From contig JAYXKI010000003.1 in assembly GCA_037892935.1 (NCBI GenBank), positions 2,108,001 through 2,172,000 on the forward strand: a stretch of 64,000 nucleotides of DNA. Direction: 5' to 3'. A program made the translations under genes and the position numbers. Positions 46,843 through 58,092 of the stretch are shown here, one piece after another. This stretch comes from Phlebopus portentosus. Taxonomy: Eukaryota; Basidiomycota; Agaricomycetes; Boletales; Boletinellaceae. The first letter of the stretch is position 1, and each line of letters begins with the position of its first letter. Below the pieces are notes generated by a model. The model had not been told where the DNA came from and made no database searches. It saw only the letters and a list, made by a program, of their open reading frames with translations.

Positions 46843-49747
46843 GCTATAGACTCACATGAGGTGGAAACGGGTGGTAGATTGGATGGAGTGATATATAAGA
46901 GGACGGATGAAGGTGCGGGATGGGGAGAAGACGAGAGACGAGAGAAGGTCGGGACTCGGACGTCACTTCGGGCCAAACATTATACACCTCAATACGCACG
47001 TGCCACACGACGTCCATATTCATGCCATGCACTGCTTTTGTGACCCCCGACAATTCAATTCACAACCACAACAACAACGTTCCAGTATATCATACTACAC
47101 GGTATGGCCATCGCTTGACGACGCATCCTCGCTGCCTCAGTCTATAAATTATACACCAGAAGACGCACGTTTCACCCTCAAGCCTAGCTACTGGCTTTAC
47201 TGAGGCAAATATAGGATTCATATTACTGTTGAAGCCGGTTGCAGCCAAACTCTAGATCTACGCCTTGCTCTCTCCCTAGGCCTGTTTCCAATCCTGTCAC
47301 CATCTCTTCTTCTCGAACGTGCGTGAACCTCAGCTCATTTGCGTCCGTCTACATCATACGGAACTCTCTCTTGAACGAATCTTGCTCTTCGCCGGTCCCA
47401 GACTGATCTTTATCAAACTTTCCCTTTACACGTTGTATCCCCCAATCTGCTTCCACACGCACCCGCGGGTCCTTCCTCCCGAGTCTAGTCCGATTCCGCG
47501 CACCTCAAGAACTTATTTCAGCTTGTTCGTGTTCGTGCCTTCGAGAAATTCGAGAAAGAGCGTTCAATATTCCGTATGCCGTATTCCTCCTTCATCGTAT
47601 AGCAATACACCCGCATTCTATGGGCCGGTGAGTAATGCTTGCGTGTCCCTGCTCCATCGTATATATATCCTCCGCATCGCATCTCGATTGTTGGTGCGGG
47701 GGTTACCGTAAAGCTTGCACGTTCCTTAGATGGGTGTGCAAGCTCCGACTCTATTGGATCGTCCGCGGACGCCTAGATTCATACCATGCATCGCTTTCCT
47801 ATCTAGCCTCCCACGCTTTCTTAGTGATTTCTTTCCGACAACGTTTGGGGGAACATGCTTTCATGAAGTCATAACAGACTGTATTGCCTTCCGCGAGCGA
47901 ATTTCCACCGACAAACGACCACTCATTGATCCTTGAATTTTAACTTTCAGAGTGCTGACCTCCTGTCAGTTATGATAAAACTTAAGCCCTATGATCAGAA
48001 ACTTGCTTGGAATATCCCGTCTCGGATGACTCCAAGTTTATCCTACCGAGATGGCTTCATATCCGAAGCACGCGGACTCTATCGAGCCATCCTTACTGCA
48101 CGTTTTGATATTTTAAATAGACCATGCAATCCTCTGGCTCCAAACACTTCCAAGACATCTCTGTTTCTTTACGTTTCAGAGACCACACCTGACCTTTCCT
48201 CGAGACGCACTATTACGGTATGACTTTACTCCGTATGGCACCCATGATCTCACCCAGTCGTAATCGTGCATATTCTCAAGCTAGAATTAATTCAGCCTTC
48301 CTTATGACATATTGGACCCTCGTTCCTTGTTCTTGCGTCATGCGTCATGCTACTTCTATATCTCTCTCTCTTCATAAGCTTAAGATATTCCAACAGAGCA
48401 GAGCGTCTCTGTTTGGGACCTTCTCTTCGTTTGCCTCAGTCGATAACTTACGACTATCGATCCTCCATCTTTGTCGAATCCGCGACCGTGAACGAGCGAC
48501 TGGACGAAATGAACGGCTAGACAACCGAGGATTTGCTAGGGAGTCAGGCGATGATCGTCCAGTTAGTTCTTGCATTACGTCTACTGCCTCATTCATGGAC
48601 GAGGATTCTCTCTGCTGTTCTTAGATCCGTTGCTGCTTGCTCATGCTCCGGAGTCTGCTTGTGACCATATGTTCCACAGGTTCAGACTCGCTCAAATTCT
48701 ATCAAGCCATTCAAGTAACGTCCGTCAGTCACCAGGCCAGGAGGCTCTGTGACGTATTTTTTTCGCGTTTTTGAAGTTGAGGTAAGAAGAACCTGCTGAT
48801 CCAAGCAACACATCCTCGTGACCTCGTCTTCAATCTTGTTCGTCATTGCCTGCATGGATCCCGCGCATTCACAAGCGCCGATAGCGCCGAATTCTCATAT
48901 TCTAGACCGTCCGGACCGACGCGCTCTTTGTCGTCTTTAATTTCCCGCCGTATTATATTTCATTTCCTCGGTGTCGTCGGTCAGACGTGGAGCGCTGGTG
49001 TGAACCAATTTGATATTCGATATAACTCCGAATATTTGTATTGCTCTTCCACACGATTCTATGTCAATTTGTGGGACAATATGTATTGAATGTGCGGAGA
49101 GTTTGTTTTCTAAAGAAGGAAATTCGTAATTGTTTGGCGCCGGACGGATTGCTTCTTTCACATGTATCGGACCTCGTTGCTTTACAGTAAGCGCCTGCCT
49201 CTGGCGTTCGTAAATTGTAATATTACTGACTTGTGGATTCAGGTTGGGGGCGCTGAGTCTGAGAGGGGCGGCAGATATGTTCTCACGATGATCACGTTTA
49301 TAAGTTGAGAGCTCTCTTGCTTTTCAAAAACTAAACTTCTTTCATGGACAGACACCACTCTCTTACGGCACTAACAACCATCCTGACCGGCGTTACTAGA
49401 AATTTGAAAAAAAAAAAATGCCTTGGCATGCCAAATTCCCTTCTGTTATCAATTGCATATTTTTATCCATCATATATTTCGCGCCCAAGCTCATTCAGTA
49501 CTCTTTGTCAAGGGGCGTCTCTTTTGGCCAGAGTGGAGTCGGCATCCGTATGGTTATTATCTTGCTCAATGCTGTCAAGTAGCTTCTCCTGTTGATGGTA
49601 AATTAAAATTTCCCAGCAAGTGTTGAACCTGATAGCAATCTCCGTGTTTTGCCCACCTTCTATTATTCTGGATTTATATCATGATGATATTTACTGACGT
49701 TCAAGCAAACGCCCGCAAGACTTTCATGGCTCAGGACTCACACTGAA
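46843..49747. other. 2.9 kb without a supported gene
   Basis: The largest gap in the window. Open frames of 60-134 codons occur on the plus strand (47319-47711, 48220-48624 among others) but they are rich in residues from out-of-frame translation, lack motifs, and do not join through splice sites into anything recognisable. It contains a poly-A run near 49407. It may hold a non-coding transcript or a fast-evolving gene; I cannot support either. Confidence 0.45.
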
Positions 49748-51866
49748 ATGGCTCGAACAAAGCTCACGTCCCGTCGGTCCAGCTTGAGCACTGCAGGTGT
49801 CAGCCATCTCAAAACCGCTCTTGACACAGTGCTGTCCGACAAGCCGAAATCCAAACGTCTTACGCGCAGAAAAGCATCGGGACGTAAAAACTCTTCGAGC
49901 ACCCTTGTTTCCAGTAGTTCTGAAGGGGAGGCATCTGACGGAGAAAAGCGAATCAGACGCAAAAATCCAGCTCGCTTCAAACGAGACAAAAAGACGTCTG
50001 ACATTGTCTCCAATCTTGTGTCTCGGGAGGTCACTGCTGCCGCTTATTGGTCAAGGTATTATCAGTATGGGCTGCAAGAGGATCTGGAGGAAGCTATCAA
50101 AATTGACCGTGAAAGCTTGAAGCTAGAAAGTGTTGACGCAAATGACACCGACCGTTGCGAAACGCGAGCGAACCTCGGCGTGTCTTTACTAGACCTGTTT
50201 GCAAAGACGCGTCGCGAAGAAACACTTACAGAGGCCATCGAACTATTGGAGGCTGCTATCAAAAAATTATCAGCACGTACATCCGATTCTGCTGATGACG
50301 AGCCCAACATTGCGCTCCCTCGTGCAATAGTCAATCTAGGCAACGCATATCGCATGAAGGCGGAACTTTCCGGCAGCGAAGAGGACCTTAATCGTGCGAT
50401 TACCATGCACGAAGATGCGCTGATGCTTACGCCGGGTGATCACCCCGAATGGGATACCGAGATTCGACAGAATTGTCTTGCCCGAAGTCTCATGGCACGA
50501 GGTTCACCCAAAGACGTCGAGCGAGCTATGGATTTGATGTCTGCGCGCAGGCATGTCCTTGCGGAAAGCCCCGATGCAACAGCCTTGCCTCTCAGGAATT
50601 CTCGTTTATACGGGTTCGATATTGATATAGGCCTACCAGGTACATTCGCCCAGATCGCAGATCCTTGGAATTGACCCTGACCAGAATTTCTCTCAGTTCC
50701 CGACCTTAGCAATCTAATTAGGAGACTTACAGACTTCCCGAGCAGCTGTGGCGGTTTTGCCGATATCTTCATGGGCGAATGGAACAAGACTCGGAGGCTC
50801 AAACAAAAGGTAGCCATCAAGGTTCTTCGCCCGCATGCATTGAACCCGAAAGAGAAGACAGTCAGTGAACGTATAAACAAGGTAGAATTGTCGCTTGTGA
50901 TTACACGAAGAGTATTCTCACTTTGTAATATAGATGCTTAGAGCAGAGATTCGGGTTTGGCATGGACTAGATCATCCAAATATTGTCAAATTGCTAGGAA
51001 CGTGCAAAGGATTCAGCCCTTATTCGTCTATGATCCTTCCATGGTTTGCAAATGGGTCGTTGTCGTCCTTCCTTCATAAGCACAAGTCTCTGATTTATGG
51101 AGAACGATTACGCCTAGTGAGCATTGCTTATTTCCCTGGACGCTGTGTATCCAGACACCTGACATAATTCGGTCTGTTAGATTCGTGAAGTCGCTTCTGG
51201 TCTCGCATACTGTATAACCTTTTCTTTTTCTCTCGATTGTCCTCGTCCGTAGCTAATTTCTCTGGTAGTGCATTCACACGCGATCATCCATGGAGATCTA
51301 ACAGGGGTGCAAACACTTTCTTGTTCCTTTTGCTTGAATACTATACTAAAGCACGGCTCTGCAGGCAAACGTACTCATCGACAACGACCACCGAGCGTGC
51401 CTTTCGGACTTCGGGCTTTCAGTTCTCGCAAGGGACTTTGACTTGCCGTCCATGTCCAGATTCACATCTGGCGTTGGAGGCTCCGTTCGATGGACTGCGC
51501 CTGAATTATACACCTTTGAAGGCGCAACTCCTCCCCGGTTAACGTTGCACAGCGATGTTTATTCATTTGGGTCCGTTGCATACGAAGTCAGTGCAAATTC
51601 TTTTTATACTCTTCAGATGGGATTCACCTCCGTAAATTGTACACACATGATAGATCATTTCTGGCGAGATGCCGTATTCAGGCATACAGAACGAGATGGA
51701 GGTTCTGCTCAATTATGTGGTCGCAGGTACACCTCCAGAACGACCTACAGGAGGAAACACGGTGGAAGACGAGCACTGGGATGCAATAAGCAGATGCTGG
51801 GCAAAAGAGCCTCAAACCCGTCCTTCGAGCAAGACGTTGACACTCAAGTTTGAAGTAAAGGCATGA
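49748..51866 (+). CDS. TPR domain fused to a TKL-like protein kinase
   Basis: N-terminal 100 residues are basic and Ser-rich (RRKASGRKNSSS). Tetratricopeptide-like repeats follow at about residues 95-275 (DLEEAIKIDRESLKL, ANLGVSLLDLFAKTRREETLTEAIELLEAA, VNLGNAYRMKAELSGSEEDLNRAITMHEDAL). The open frame seems to stop at 50673, but an intron 50642-50684 (donor G|GTACAT, branch CTGAC, acceptor CCAG) continues it as LPEFLSVPDLSNLIRRLTDF into a kinase. Kinase landmarks: GGFADIFMG, VAIKVLR, IIHGDLTGANVLI after two splices, SDFGLS, APELY, DVYSFGSVAYE and IISGEMPYSG. HGD replaces HRD, common in fungal TKL kinases. All catalytic residues are present. Partners and pathway unknown. Confidence 0.82.
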
Positions 51867-52238
51867 CCAAAGATGCTGGTTTAACCATTGGCAGAGTAGT
51901 AATAATGCATCAGCATTCAAATCCCTGAAGTATTGAACGAAATGAAACGAACATGACAACTGATATAAAAAAAGAAAAAAAAATGCAATTATGCGAGAAT
52001 GATAATAATCGAAGAAGGGTGCTATGCGTGCGGCGTTGATAATGTACGACTATATAGTATACAAGACAAGAACTAATAGTACAAGCGCTACGTGATGTCT
52101 AGATTGAGGTATATGTAGGGCAACGATAGTCCTGCGATGGGTGCAATAATAAAGAGCGACATCAGAAGCACGTGAATCATAGGAGAAACGAATATCAAGC
52201 AAAGCGGATACGACAAGCAATCGACGGCTGAACCCTCG
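51867..52238. other. Convergent 3' region, no gene seen
   Basis: Between the TPR-kinase stop and the forkhead stop. A-rich near 51965-51983; consistent with 3' UTRs. Confidence 0.5.
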
Positions 52239-54525
52239 TTAAATTTGAAGTTCGTCCTCGACCTTGCGCTTCTTCGGCGCCGGTTCGTCAGAATCACCCA
52301 TAATGTCAATCTCCTCGTTCGAATCTCCCTCGTCATTGATCGAGGGTGGGAGCAGGGTGGCAACGGGAGGCGAAGAAATGCGAAGAGGTTCTATAGCTTG
52401 AATCATGCCTGAAGTTGGCGATAGCAATACAGTCGATGATGAGACATTAGAAGGGTCCGCTCCGGAAATTTTGGACGCTGCGTTTGCTTGGTCGGTTACA
52501 TTGAATGTATCATTCGCGGTCGCGACAGATAATTCCTTAGCAATTCCATCCTTCTTCTTTGATTTGTCCTTTTTCTTCTTCCCTTTTGCCTTAGCTACCT
52601 CTGCCTTGCGCTTCTCTTTGAGAAAACGTACGATATAGGTCTGTAAAATCTCGATTGCCTTCTTTGCGCCGAGGCTCTCCAACTCCTTGAGGTGCACCGG
52701 CGTTAATGACGAGAAAATAGTCGGATTAAGGACGACAGTATTGTTCTGGAAGGCAATCGGAGGAGAAGACAAACCCAGAATAGATGCTGCTTTGCATTGT
52801 TGGGCATCTGCTGGGTCATGGGACGAAATAGGACCGATCATAATAGGTACAACGTCCGAAGGTAAGGAGGATAGGCTCGAGCTTGGAGTCGAGGACGAGA
52901 TAGGTACCGCAGCGGCAGTGGACTGCGATTGCTGTCGTGATGAATCTGCTGTCATCGGATGAGATAGTGATGCCACATCGGACGTCCGATTTCCTGTTTC
53001 CTGTTCTATCTTGATATGTGGAGACTCAATGATAAACATCGTCTGCTGAACAGCCGAGGTCGACGAGGTAGTTGGGATGGGAATAATGGCGGAGGAAGAC
53101 TGAGAAGACATGTTCTTGTTGGTTGGCAGTAGCGGCGGAGGAAGAGGCGATATCGAATCTCCTTTGACGCTTCGCTTAAGCGGGGGCTCAAGAAGCTTCA
53201 GATTCTTCGCCCTTTGCTTTTCGCTACTAGCATGCGTCTTCCCTTCTTGGTCTTTCACTGTGTGCTCGAAACGTGGATCAACGCTCCAGAAGAACCCCTT
53301 CCCTCTCTCGCCTGCGCAACGCTCCATCTTCTTGAACGCCCGATTCGAAGATAAGTTATGTCGGATGGAACTCTAACGGGAATCCGGAATCAGATTACTA
53401 ATCATGACAGAAAGAAATTGGAAGTCTCACCTCCCAGCCAGAACCCTCGTTTAAGCGATACCATTCGTAATTTTCACTTATCCAATTACAAATCTCCTGC
53501 AGAGTAGCTTTGCCATCGAGTGCGGTAATAGCACGGTAACAAAGTTGTGCGTAGGTGAATTGCGGCCGCGGCGGCATGACAGCAGGGGGCGGAGGTCGGA
53601 TGTCTCCAGGTTTCTTTCGCTTCTTGTTGCTTGGTTTTGAAACTGCCGAGGGTTTGTCCTTCTCTGTTTCCAGAGGCCGACCTTCACCTTCTTCATTCGA
53701 AGGTAAGTCAACAGGTTTCGATAGAGGGGAGTGAACTGAGGAGTCGGGTGAAAGAGAAGTAACATCGATAGAAGGTGAAAAGTGACGTGTTGTCGAAGAC
53801 GGAGAGCTTGGAGACGGGGAATCTTCAGGAGCTGGCGGCGGAGGGAGGACGAAGTCGAAGACTCGTGTAGCTATCTGGATTTGTGACCTAAAATAAGTTA
53901 AGCGTTAGAATCTCAATCGGATCAAAAGATAGAGTCGTAGCTCAAGGAACGCAGAAGTCGGAAACATGACAGACACCAAACGAAATATAGAATATACGAT
54001 TCAAATTGACACCGATATCCTCAAACTCGGATTGATTTGTTTATCGTCCATTGATAACCCCAACCATCAGGAGACAGATGCCACGCCAGCAAAGCTCGCA
54101 AAAGTATGAAAAAATGAAAAAGAAATGAGAGCTCACCTTGCACCTAAAGGTACCCTACTTCCACTCCCGGACCATATCTTATCCACATAAGCACCATTTC
54201 TCCCTAGGACGACAAGGACGAATCGTTCCTGGTCCTCTTCGTATTCAATTCTTGCGTGTAAACGAGATACACTCTTGAGAGACCCCAAGTCGACGTCAAC
54301 CTGAGCCTGGTCCGATGAGGAGGGTATACCTGGACGAACTGATCTCCTCCCAATAGACACGGATATAGTTTGTACGTAGTAGGTGAAGTTTGGAAAGACG
54401 AGGCTATAGTACGCGCTAATCTTGTCTGGGAGATCCTCTGAGACAGCATTTGCGTCCGGTAGTGGCGTAATTGCTGTGGCATGATCCATGAGATCAACAG
54501 CAGGAGACGCGCAGATAGCCTGCAT
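52239..54525 (-). CDS. FHA-forkhead transcription factor (FHL1-like)
   Basis: DNA-binding regulator; in yeast FHL1 governs ribosomal-protein genes and FKH1/2 govern mitotic genes. Start MQAICASPAVDLMDH at 54525. FHA domain across the first intron: YVQTISVSIGRRS, SVSRLHARIEY, LVVLGRNGAYVD, then SQIQIATRVFDFVLPPPP. After a Ser/Pro linker comes the forkhead domain RPQFTYAQLCYRAI, LQEICNWISENYEWYR, GSGWE|SSIRHNLSSNRAF (across an intron) and GKGFFWSVDPRFEH. The C-terminal 330 residues are low-complexity with a basic KGKKKKDKSKKK segment and an acidic end. The LGSLKSVSRLHARIEYEED form of the FHA domain is closest to FHL1 in my reading. Diverges from METTL3 over 243 bases. Confidence 0.88.
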
Positions 54526-54768
54526 TGTGTTATGTTGTAGGATGAGTTGAGAGAGCGAAGACAGGAGATGATAGACGGAGACAAGTGAGAGGCCATACAC
54601 AATGGAGAGAGGCACCCTTACGGTAAGCCAGTCGCACGTGTCATCAGCCAACCACTCACCTCCACTACTCACGCGTCTTCCGTCCCCTGCCGGAGTCCGA
54701 CGTATACATAATCTGTTATCTTTACTTTCACACTTGACTATCAAATACAACAAGATCTTGCTAGATGG

Positions 54769-56575
54769 ATGATCTCAAACGCTCCGTATCTCAAAACCTT
54801 CTCGAGCTCGTCCCCTCTGGCGCCGTCCAGACGCCAATTCACAGCCTTTGAATTGCTCGCCAAGTTCATTTCCTTACCACCAGTCTCTGACTCAAGCACG
54901 ATCTTCCGTCTCACAGATATTCGAAAGCTCGAGGCCATCCTCGATGAACTTTCGGTCTGCTGGGACGCCGGCTCAATATCCGTGGTTCGAGACGACAGCA
55001 ACTTGACCATCGTCCAGATCAGTCTAAACACGAACCAATCGACTTCATTAAACAGCAAGAAGCGCAAGAGGCTCATCGATGAGGATGCAGACTCTGCAGA
55101 GGAAGAAGAGGCGTTGAAGAGCGCCGTTTCCCTGAAATCCAAGTCCGCCTCAACGTCGCTCAAAAATTTGAGTAAGGACTTGCAGGAGATTTATGCGCTC
55201 CTTCAACGAGGCACAGCCCGTCAGAAGCTGTTGTGCGAACAGGTGTGTTCATTCGCTCGTTGCTTCTTGACATTTATAATACTGACGCTAACATAGCATC
55301 AATCTGACTATCCTTTTGAACCGATTTGCGCTCACATAACAAAAGACGATTGCATGAAGGCTCGCTCGAGAGACCAGAGCTCGATAACAGCTGCCTCGAT
55401 TTGCTCCCGGGTTCATTTCCGCCCACTTATCCGTGCACACACAGATGTTACTCTCGGCCATTGCTCATATCTAAACACCTGCTATTCCGAACCAACTTAC
55501 GCTCAGTCTCCGTCTATTCCACCCTTTCCGTCTGGGAATGCTTCGCGTCAACAAGGAAATGTTACGCTGCCCAGTGGACTAGGAGCTGGAGGTCGAGGAA
55601 AAGAGAAGGCTCCTTGTCGGTACTTGCATTTTGAGGTTGATTGGGATGAGGGCGATGGCGAGGCGCCTCCGAGAAACACCAAATCGAGAAGGAGAGCACA
55701 CAAACTAGGGATCGGATTGGGTCCGAGTGGAAAAGAAGTAGACTTGGTAAAGGACTCGGTCATTTGTATGATATTTCTTTATTTATATTCTCTTAGCTCC
55801 CGCCACAGTGGATAAACTGCGACCTTCGTCGGTTCGATTATTCGATACTGGGCAAGTTCCATGTCATCATGGCGGATCCTCCCTGGGATATCCATATGAG
55901 TGTCAGCCAAATCGATCTGCTTAGTTTTGCTCCGACTAAATTTCTTCTTCTTCTTACCGTAGTTACCGTACGGGACGATGACGGACGACGAAATGAAGCA
56001 TATGCCTATACCAATGCTCCAAGACGAGGGGCTCCTCTTTCTATGGGTCACTGGTCGGGCGATGGAAATAGGACGAGAGTGCATGCGAGTATGGGGTTAC
56101 TCAAGAGTGGATGAAGTCGTATGGGTGAAAACCAATCAGGTTTGCATTTCTTTCTATCTTAGAAGGCGTATCTTACATGTCATGGCTTTAGCTTCAACGC
56201 GTTATTCGAACAGGTCGGACAGGCCACTGGCTAAATCACACAAAAGAACATATGCTCGTCGGAGTGAAGAACAACTGGGACGAGCATGGCAACCTCAAAT
56301 TCCCGAAGTGGTGTAATCGCGGACTCGACACCGACGTCATCGTATCCGAAGTCCGCGAAACGTCTCGCAAACCGGATGAAGTCTATGGTCTAATTGAACG
56401 CATGTGCCCTGGAGGACGCAAAGTCGAGATATTTGGGCGGAAGCATAACGCACGTCCTGGCTGGTTAACACTAGGGAACCAGCTTGGTTCTGACCAGATT
56501 TACGAGGAAGAACTAAGGGAAAGGATACAGGCAAGGTTGCAAGAGTGTCGTGCGTTTCATCGACAAGTAGACTGA
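54769..56575 (+). CDS. IME4: mRNA N6-adenosine methyltransferase catalytic subunit METTL3/IME4
   Basis: Writes m6A on mRNA. Exon 1 (from 54769) is a helical leader. The next exon carries paired zinc fingers: [32 protein letters not shown] and GHCSYLNTC, then CRYLHFEVD. The MT-A70 domain is complete after splicing: [16 protein letters not shown], the catalytic DPPW in [89 protein letters not shown], and [20 protein letters not shown]. All known catalytic and SAM-binding motifs are intact. An ATG at 54765 overlaps this start out of frame (ATGGATG) and opens a 28-codon frame, so some ribosomes may be diverted. Confidence 0.95.
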
Positions 56576-56857
56576 CGAGTTCGCAGGTATCCCGAGAGAT
56601 TATCCAGTATGGCACCTCCGTCCTTCATCCCTCAACGATAAGATATCCAGCATAGTATATTTTACTGCACACATTGAGTATTCCCTTTGTACCTATTGGT
56701 ACTGCAATGGAGTTGCAGCGAATACCCTTACAGACAATGAAATACAACGGGATTGACTGCGTTTGAGATTTCTTGCTGTGGGAAGTACTCAGCTGCTATT
56801 GCAGAATTACTCATTGACCGGTCTTCGACACGCGAGATCTGTCCACTACGTTGAAAC
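56576..56857. other. METTL3 3' flank, no gene seen
   Basis: Precedes the duplicated U2 unit. No homology to the second unit noticed in this part. Confidence 0.45.
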
Positions 56858-57118
56858 TTACTGTCGCTGTGGCTTGGCTCGCACCGCGGCTGTTGTGGCT
56901 CGAAAGGAACAGTGGCTTTGCGGTTAAAGGAACGATTTCCTTGTCAAGATAAGTGGTTCACCATGTCGATCAGGGCCGCGTTCCTCTTCTTGATGCGTAC
57001 TCGTCGGTGATTCGAAGGGCTGGCGCAGTGGTGGCCAAAGGAATGATTTCCTATTTAAGCCGGCAAGGACAAAGAGCGTCAATCCCCCGCCTCCTTCCTC
57101 CTTCGGCATCCCCAAACT

Positions 57119-57150
57119 GGTCCGTGCATACCACCTCCGATCCTATATAA
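57119..57150 (+). promoter_or_regulatory. U2 core promoter, copy 1: shared GGTCCGTGC block and TATATAA
   Basis: GGTCCGTGC at 57119-57127 and TATATAA at 57144-57150. The TATA box begins 29 bases before the inferred RNA start, exactly as in copy 2. The upstream block sits around -50, where proximal sequence elements of snRNA genes lie in animals and plants; that role is inferred. Confidence 0.65.
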
Positions 57151-57172
57151 ACCCACACACCCACGATTGTGA

Positions 57173-57365
57173 ATCCTTACCACTCTAGCCCCTGGGCTTA
57201 GATCAAGTGTAGTATCTGTTCTTAATAGTTTAACCACTATTATGAGGGCACGCCCTCGTTACTCGGCTATCTAATTTTTGTCGCCCTTGTCCCGCTGAGC
57301 TCTGCTTGCAACTCGGTGGGCGCGATGACCCTGCCATTGCGCGAACGGCTTGCGTCGTCGGGGGA
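57173..57365 (+). ncRNA. U2 spliceosomal snRNA, copy 1
   Basis: Pairs with the intron branch site in the spliceosome. The core GGCTTAGATCAAGTGTAGTA is the diagnostic U2 sequence, with the branch-recognition GTAGTA at 57209-57214. Stem-loop I: AGCC-CCTG-GGCT. Stem IIa: AATAGTTTAACCACTATT. Stem IIb: GAGGG-CACG-CCCTC. Sm-binding site AATTTTTG at 57273-57280. Stem-loop III: CCCGCTGAG pairs with CTCGGTGGG around a loop with GCTTGC, as in human U2. Stem-loop IV: CGATGAC pairs with GTCGTCG and its loop begins ATTGC. Length about 193 nt, normal for U2. Ends set by TATA spacing and the last stem; the exact 3' end is uncertain. Confidence 0.93.
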
Positions 57366-57380
57366 TCCTCTAAAATTCTC

Positions 57381-57435
57381 TTCGCTGAAGTTCCTACTTC
57401 GCCCACTTATTTAGTGGAAGATGGTCTTTGGCGAA
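57381..57435 (+). terminator. Conserved hairpin downstream of U2 copy 1
   Basis: TTCGCTGA at the 5' side pairs with TTGGCGAA at the 3' side using two G-U pairs; inside, CCACT/AGTGG closes the loop. In copy 2 the outer stem is fully Watson-Crick. Likely a 3'-end processing or termination signal of the snRNA; in yeasts an RNase III cuts such hairpins. Role inferred. Confidence 0.55.
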
Positions 57436-57819
57436 TGGATCTGAGAACTTAGTTTAGAATGTACTTCAGACATATTGCAATGCGAATGAAGATTGACTTG
57501 TATAGCACCTGAAAGTCCGAATGTGAGGAGTTGCAGTTTTACGAGTCACCGGGAACAGTTGATGACTCAGTGTCTCTGCGGAGATTGGTACTGATGGTAC
57601 GACATGACTGTCGCTTACCGTGGCTCGAAGAAATCGAAGGAACTCTAGGAAACTGTGGCCTTCTGGCTGAAGGAGCGGCTTCCTTTTGATTTGCTCAACT
57701 GTACGCATGCTCTTCCCAGTGGCCGTGGCCAAAGGAGCTATATCTTATTTAGGTCGTGAAAACATAGCTTCACCCTCACGTCGATCAGATCTACCTTCCT
57801 CATTCGGCCGATCAAAGGT

Positions 57820-57854
57820 GGTCCGTGCGCACCTCAACCTCCGATCGTATATAA
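57820..57854 (+). promoter_or_regulatory. U2 core promoter, copy 2: shared GGTCCGTGC block and TATATAA
   Basis: GGTCCGTGC at 57820-57828 and TATATAA at 57848-57854, 29 bases before the inferred RNA start. ACCTCCGATC between them is also shared with copy 1. Confidence 0.65.
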
Positions 57855-57876
57855 ACCTGCACACCCGCGTTTGTGA

Positions 57877-58071
57877 ATCCTTACCACTCTGGCCTTTTGG
57901 CTTAGATCAAGTGTAGTATCTGTTCTTAATAGTTTAACCACTATTATGAGGGCACCGCCCTCATTCTTTGGTTATCTAATTTTTGCCGCCCCTGTCCCGC
58001 TGAGCTCTGCTTGCAACTCGGCGGGCGCGATGACCTTGCTACTGCACCATCGGCTTGTGTCGTCGGGGGAT
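57877..58071 (+). ncRNA. U2 spliceosomal snRNA, copy 2
   Basis: Same layout as copy 1. Branch-recognition GTAGTA at 57913-57918, stem IIa identical, Sm site AATTTTTG at 57978-57985. Differences keep the stems: stem-loop I has GGCC-TTTT-GGCT (identical to human in the loop), stem IIb has loop ACC, and stem-loop III closes with CTCGGCGGG, turning a G-U pair of copy 1 into G-C. Stem-loop IV keeps CGATGAC/GTCGTCG with a different loop (ACTGCACC). By stem I it is the closer of the two to canonical U2. Both copies look able to work. Confidence 0.94.
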
Positions 58072-58092
58072 CCCCACTTCTCTCTATTCCCC

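Larger units (their letters stand above)
56858..57435 (+). repeat. First copy of the duplicated U2 gene unit
   Basis: Homologous in order to 57607-58148: ACTGTCGCT, GTGGCTCGAA (56895; 57620), GTGGCCAAAGGA (57031; 57725), GGTCCGTGC (57119; 57820), TATATAA, the U2 RNA, and the downstream hairpin. The snRNA itself is the best conserved part; spacers have diverged. Confidence 0.8.

Noticed and set aside
47319..48624. Plus-strand open frames of about 130 codons in the large gap
   Set aside because: No motifs, no splice-linked partners, residue use typical of non-coding frames.
52317..52327. GTTCGAATC resembling a tRNA B box
   Set aside because: Inside the forkhead coding exon with no A box, acceptor stem or anticodon arm around it. 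No tRNA gene was found in the window.
57466..57732. Minus-strand open frame between the U2 copies
   Set aside because: Sits in the duplicated non-coding spacer and is not preserved in the other copy.
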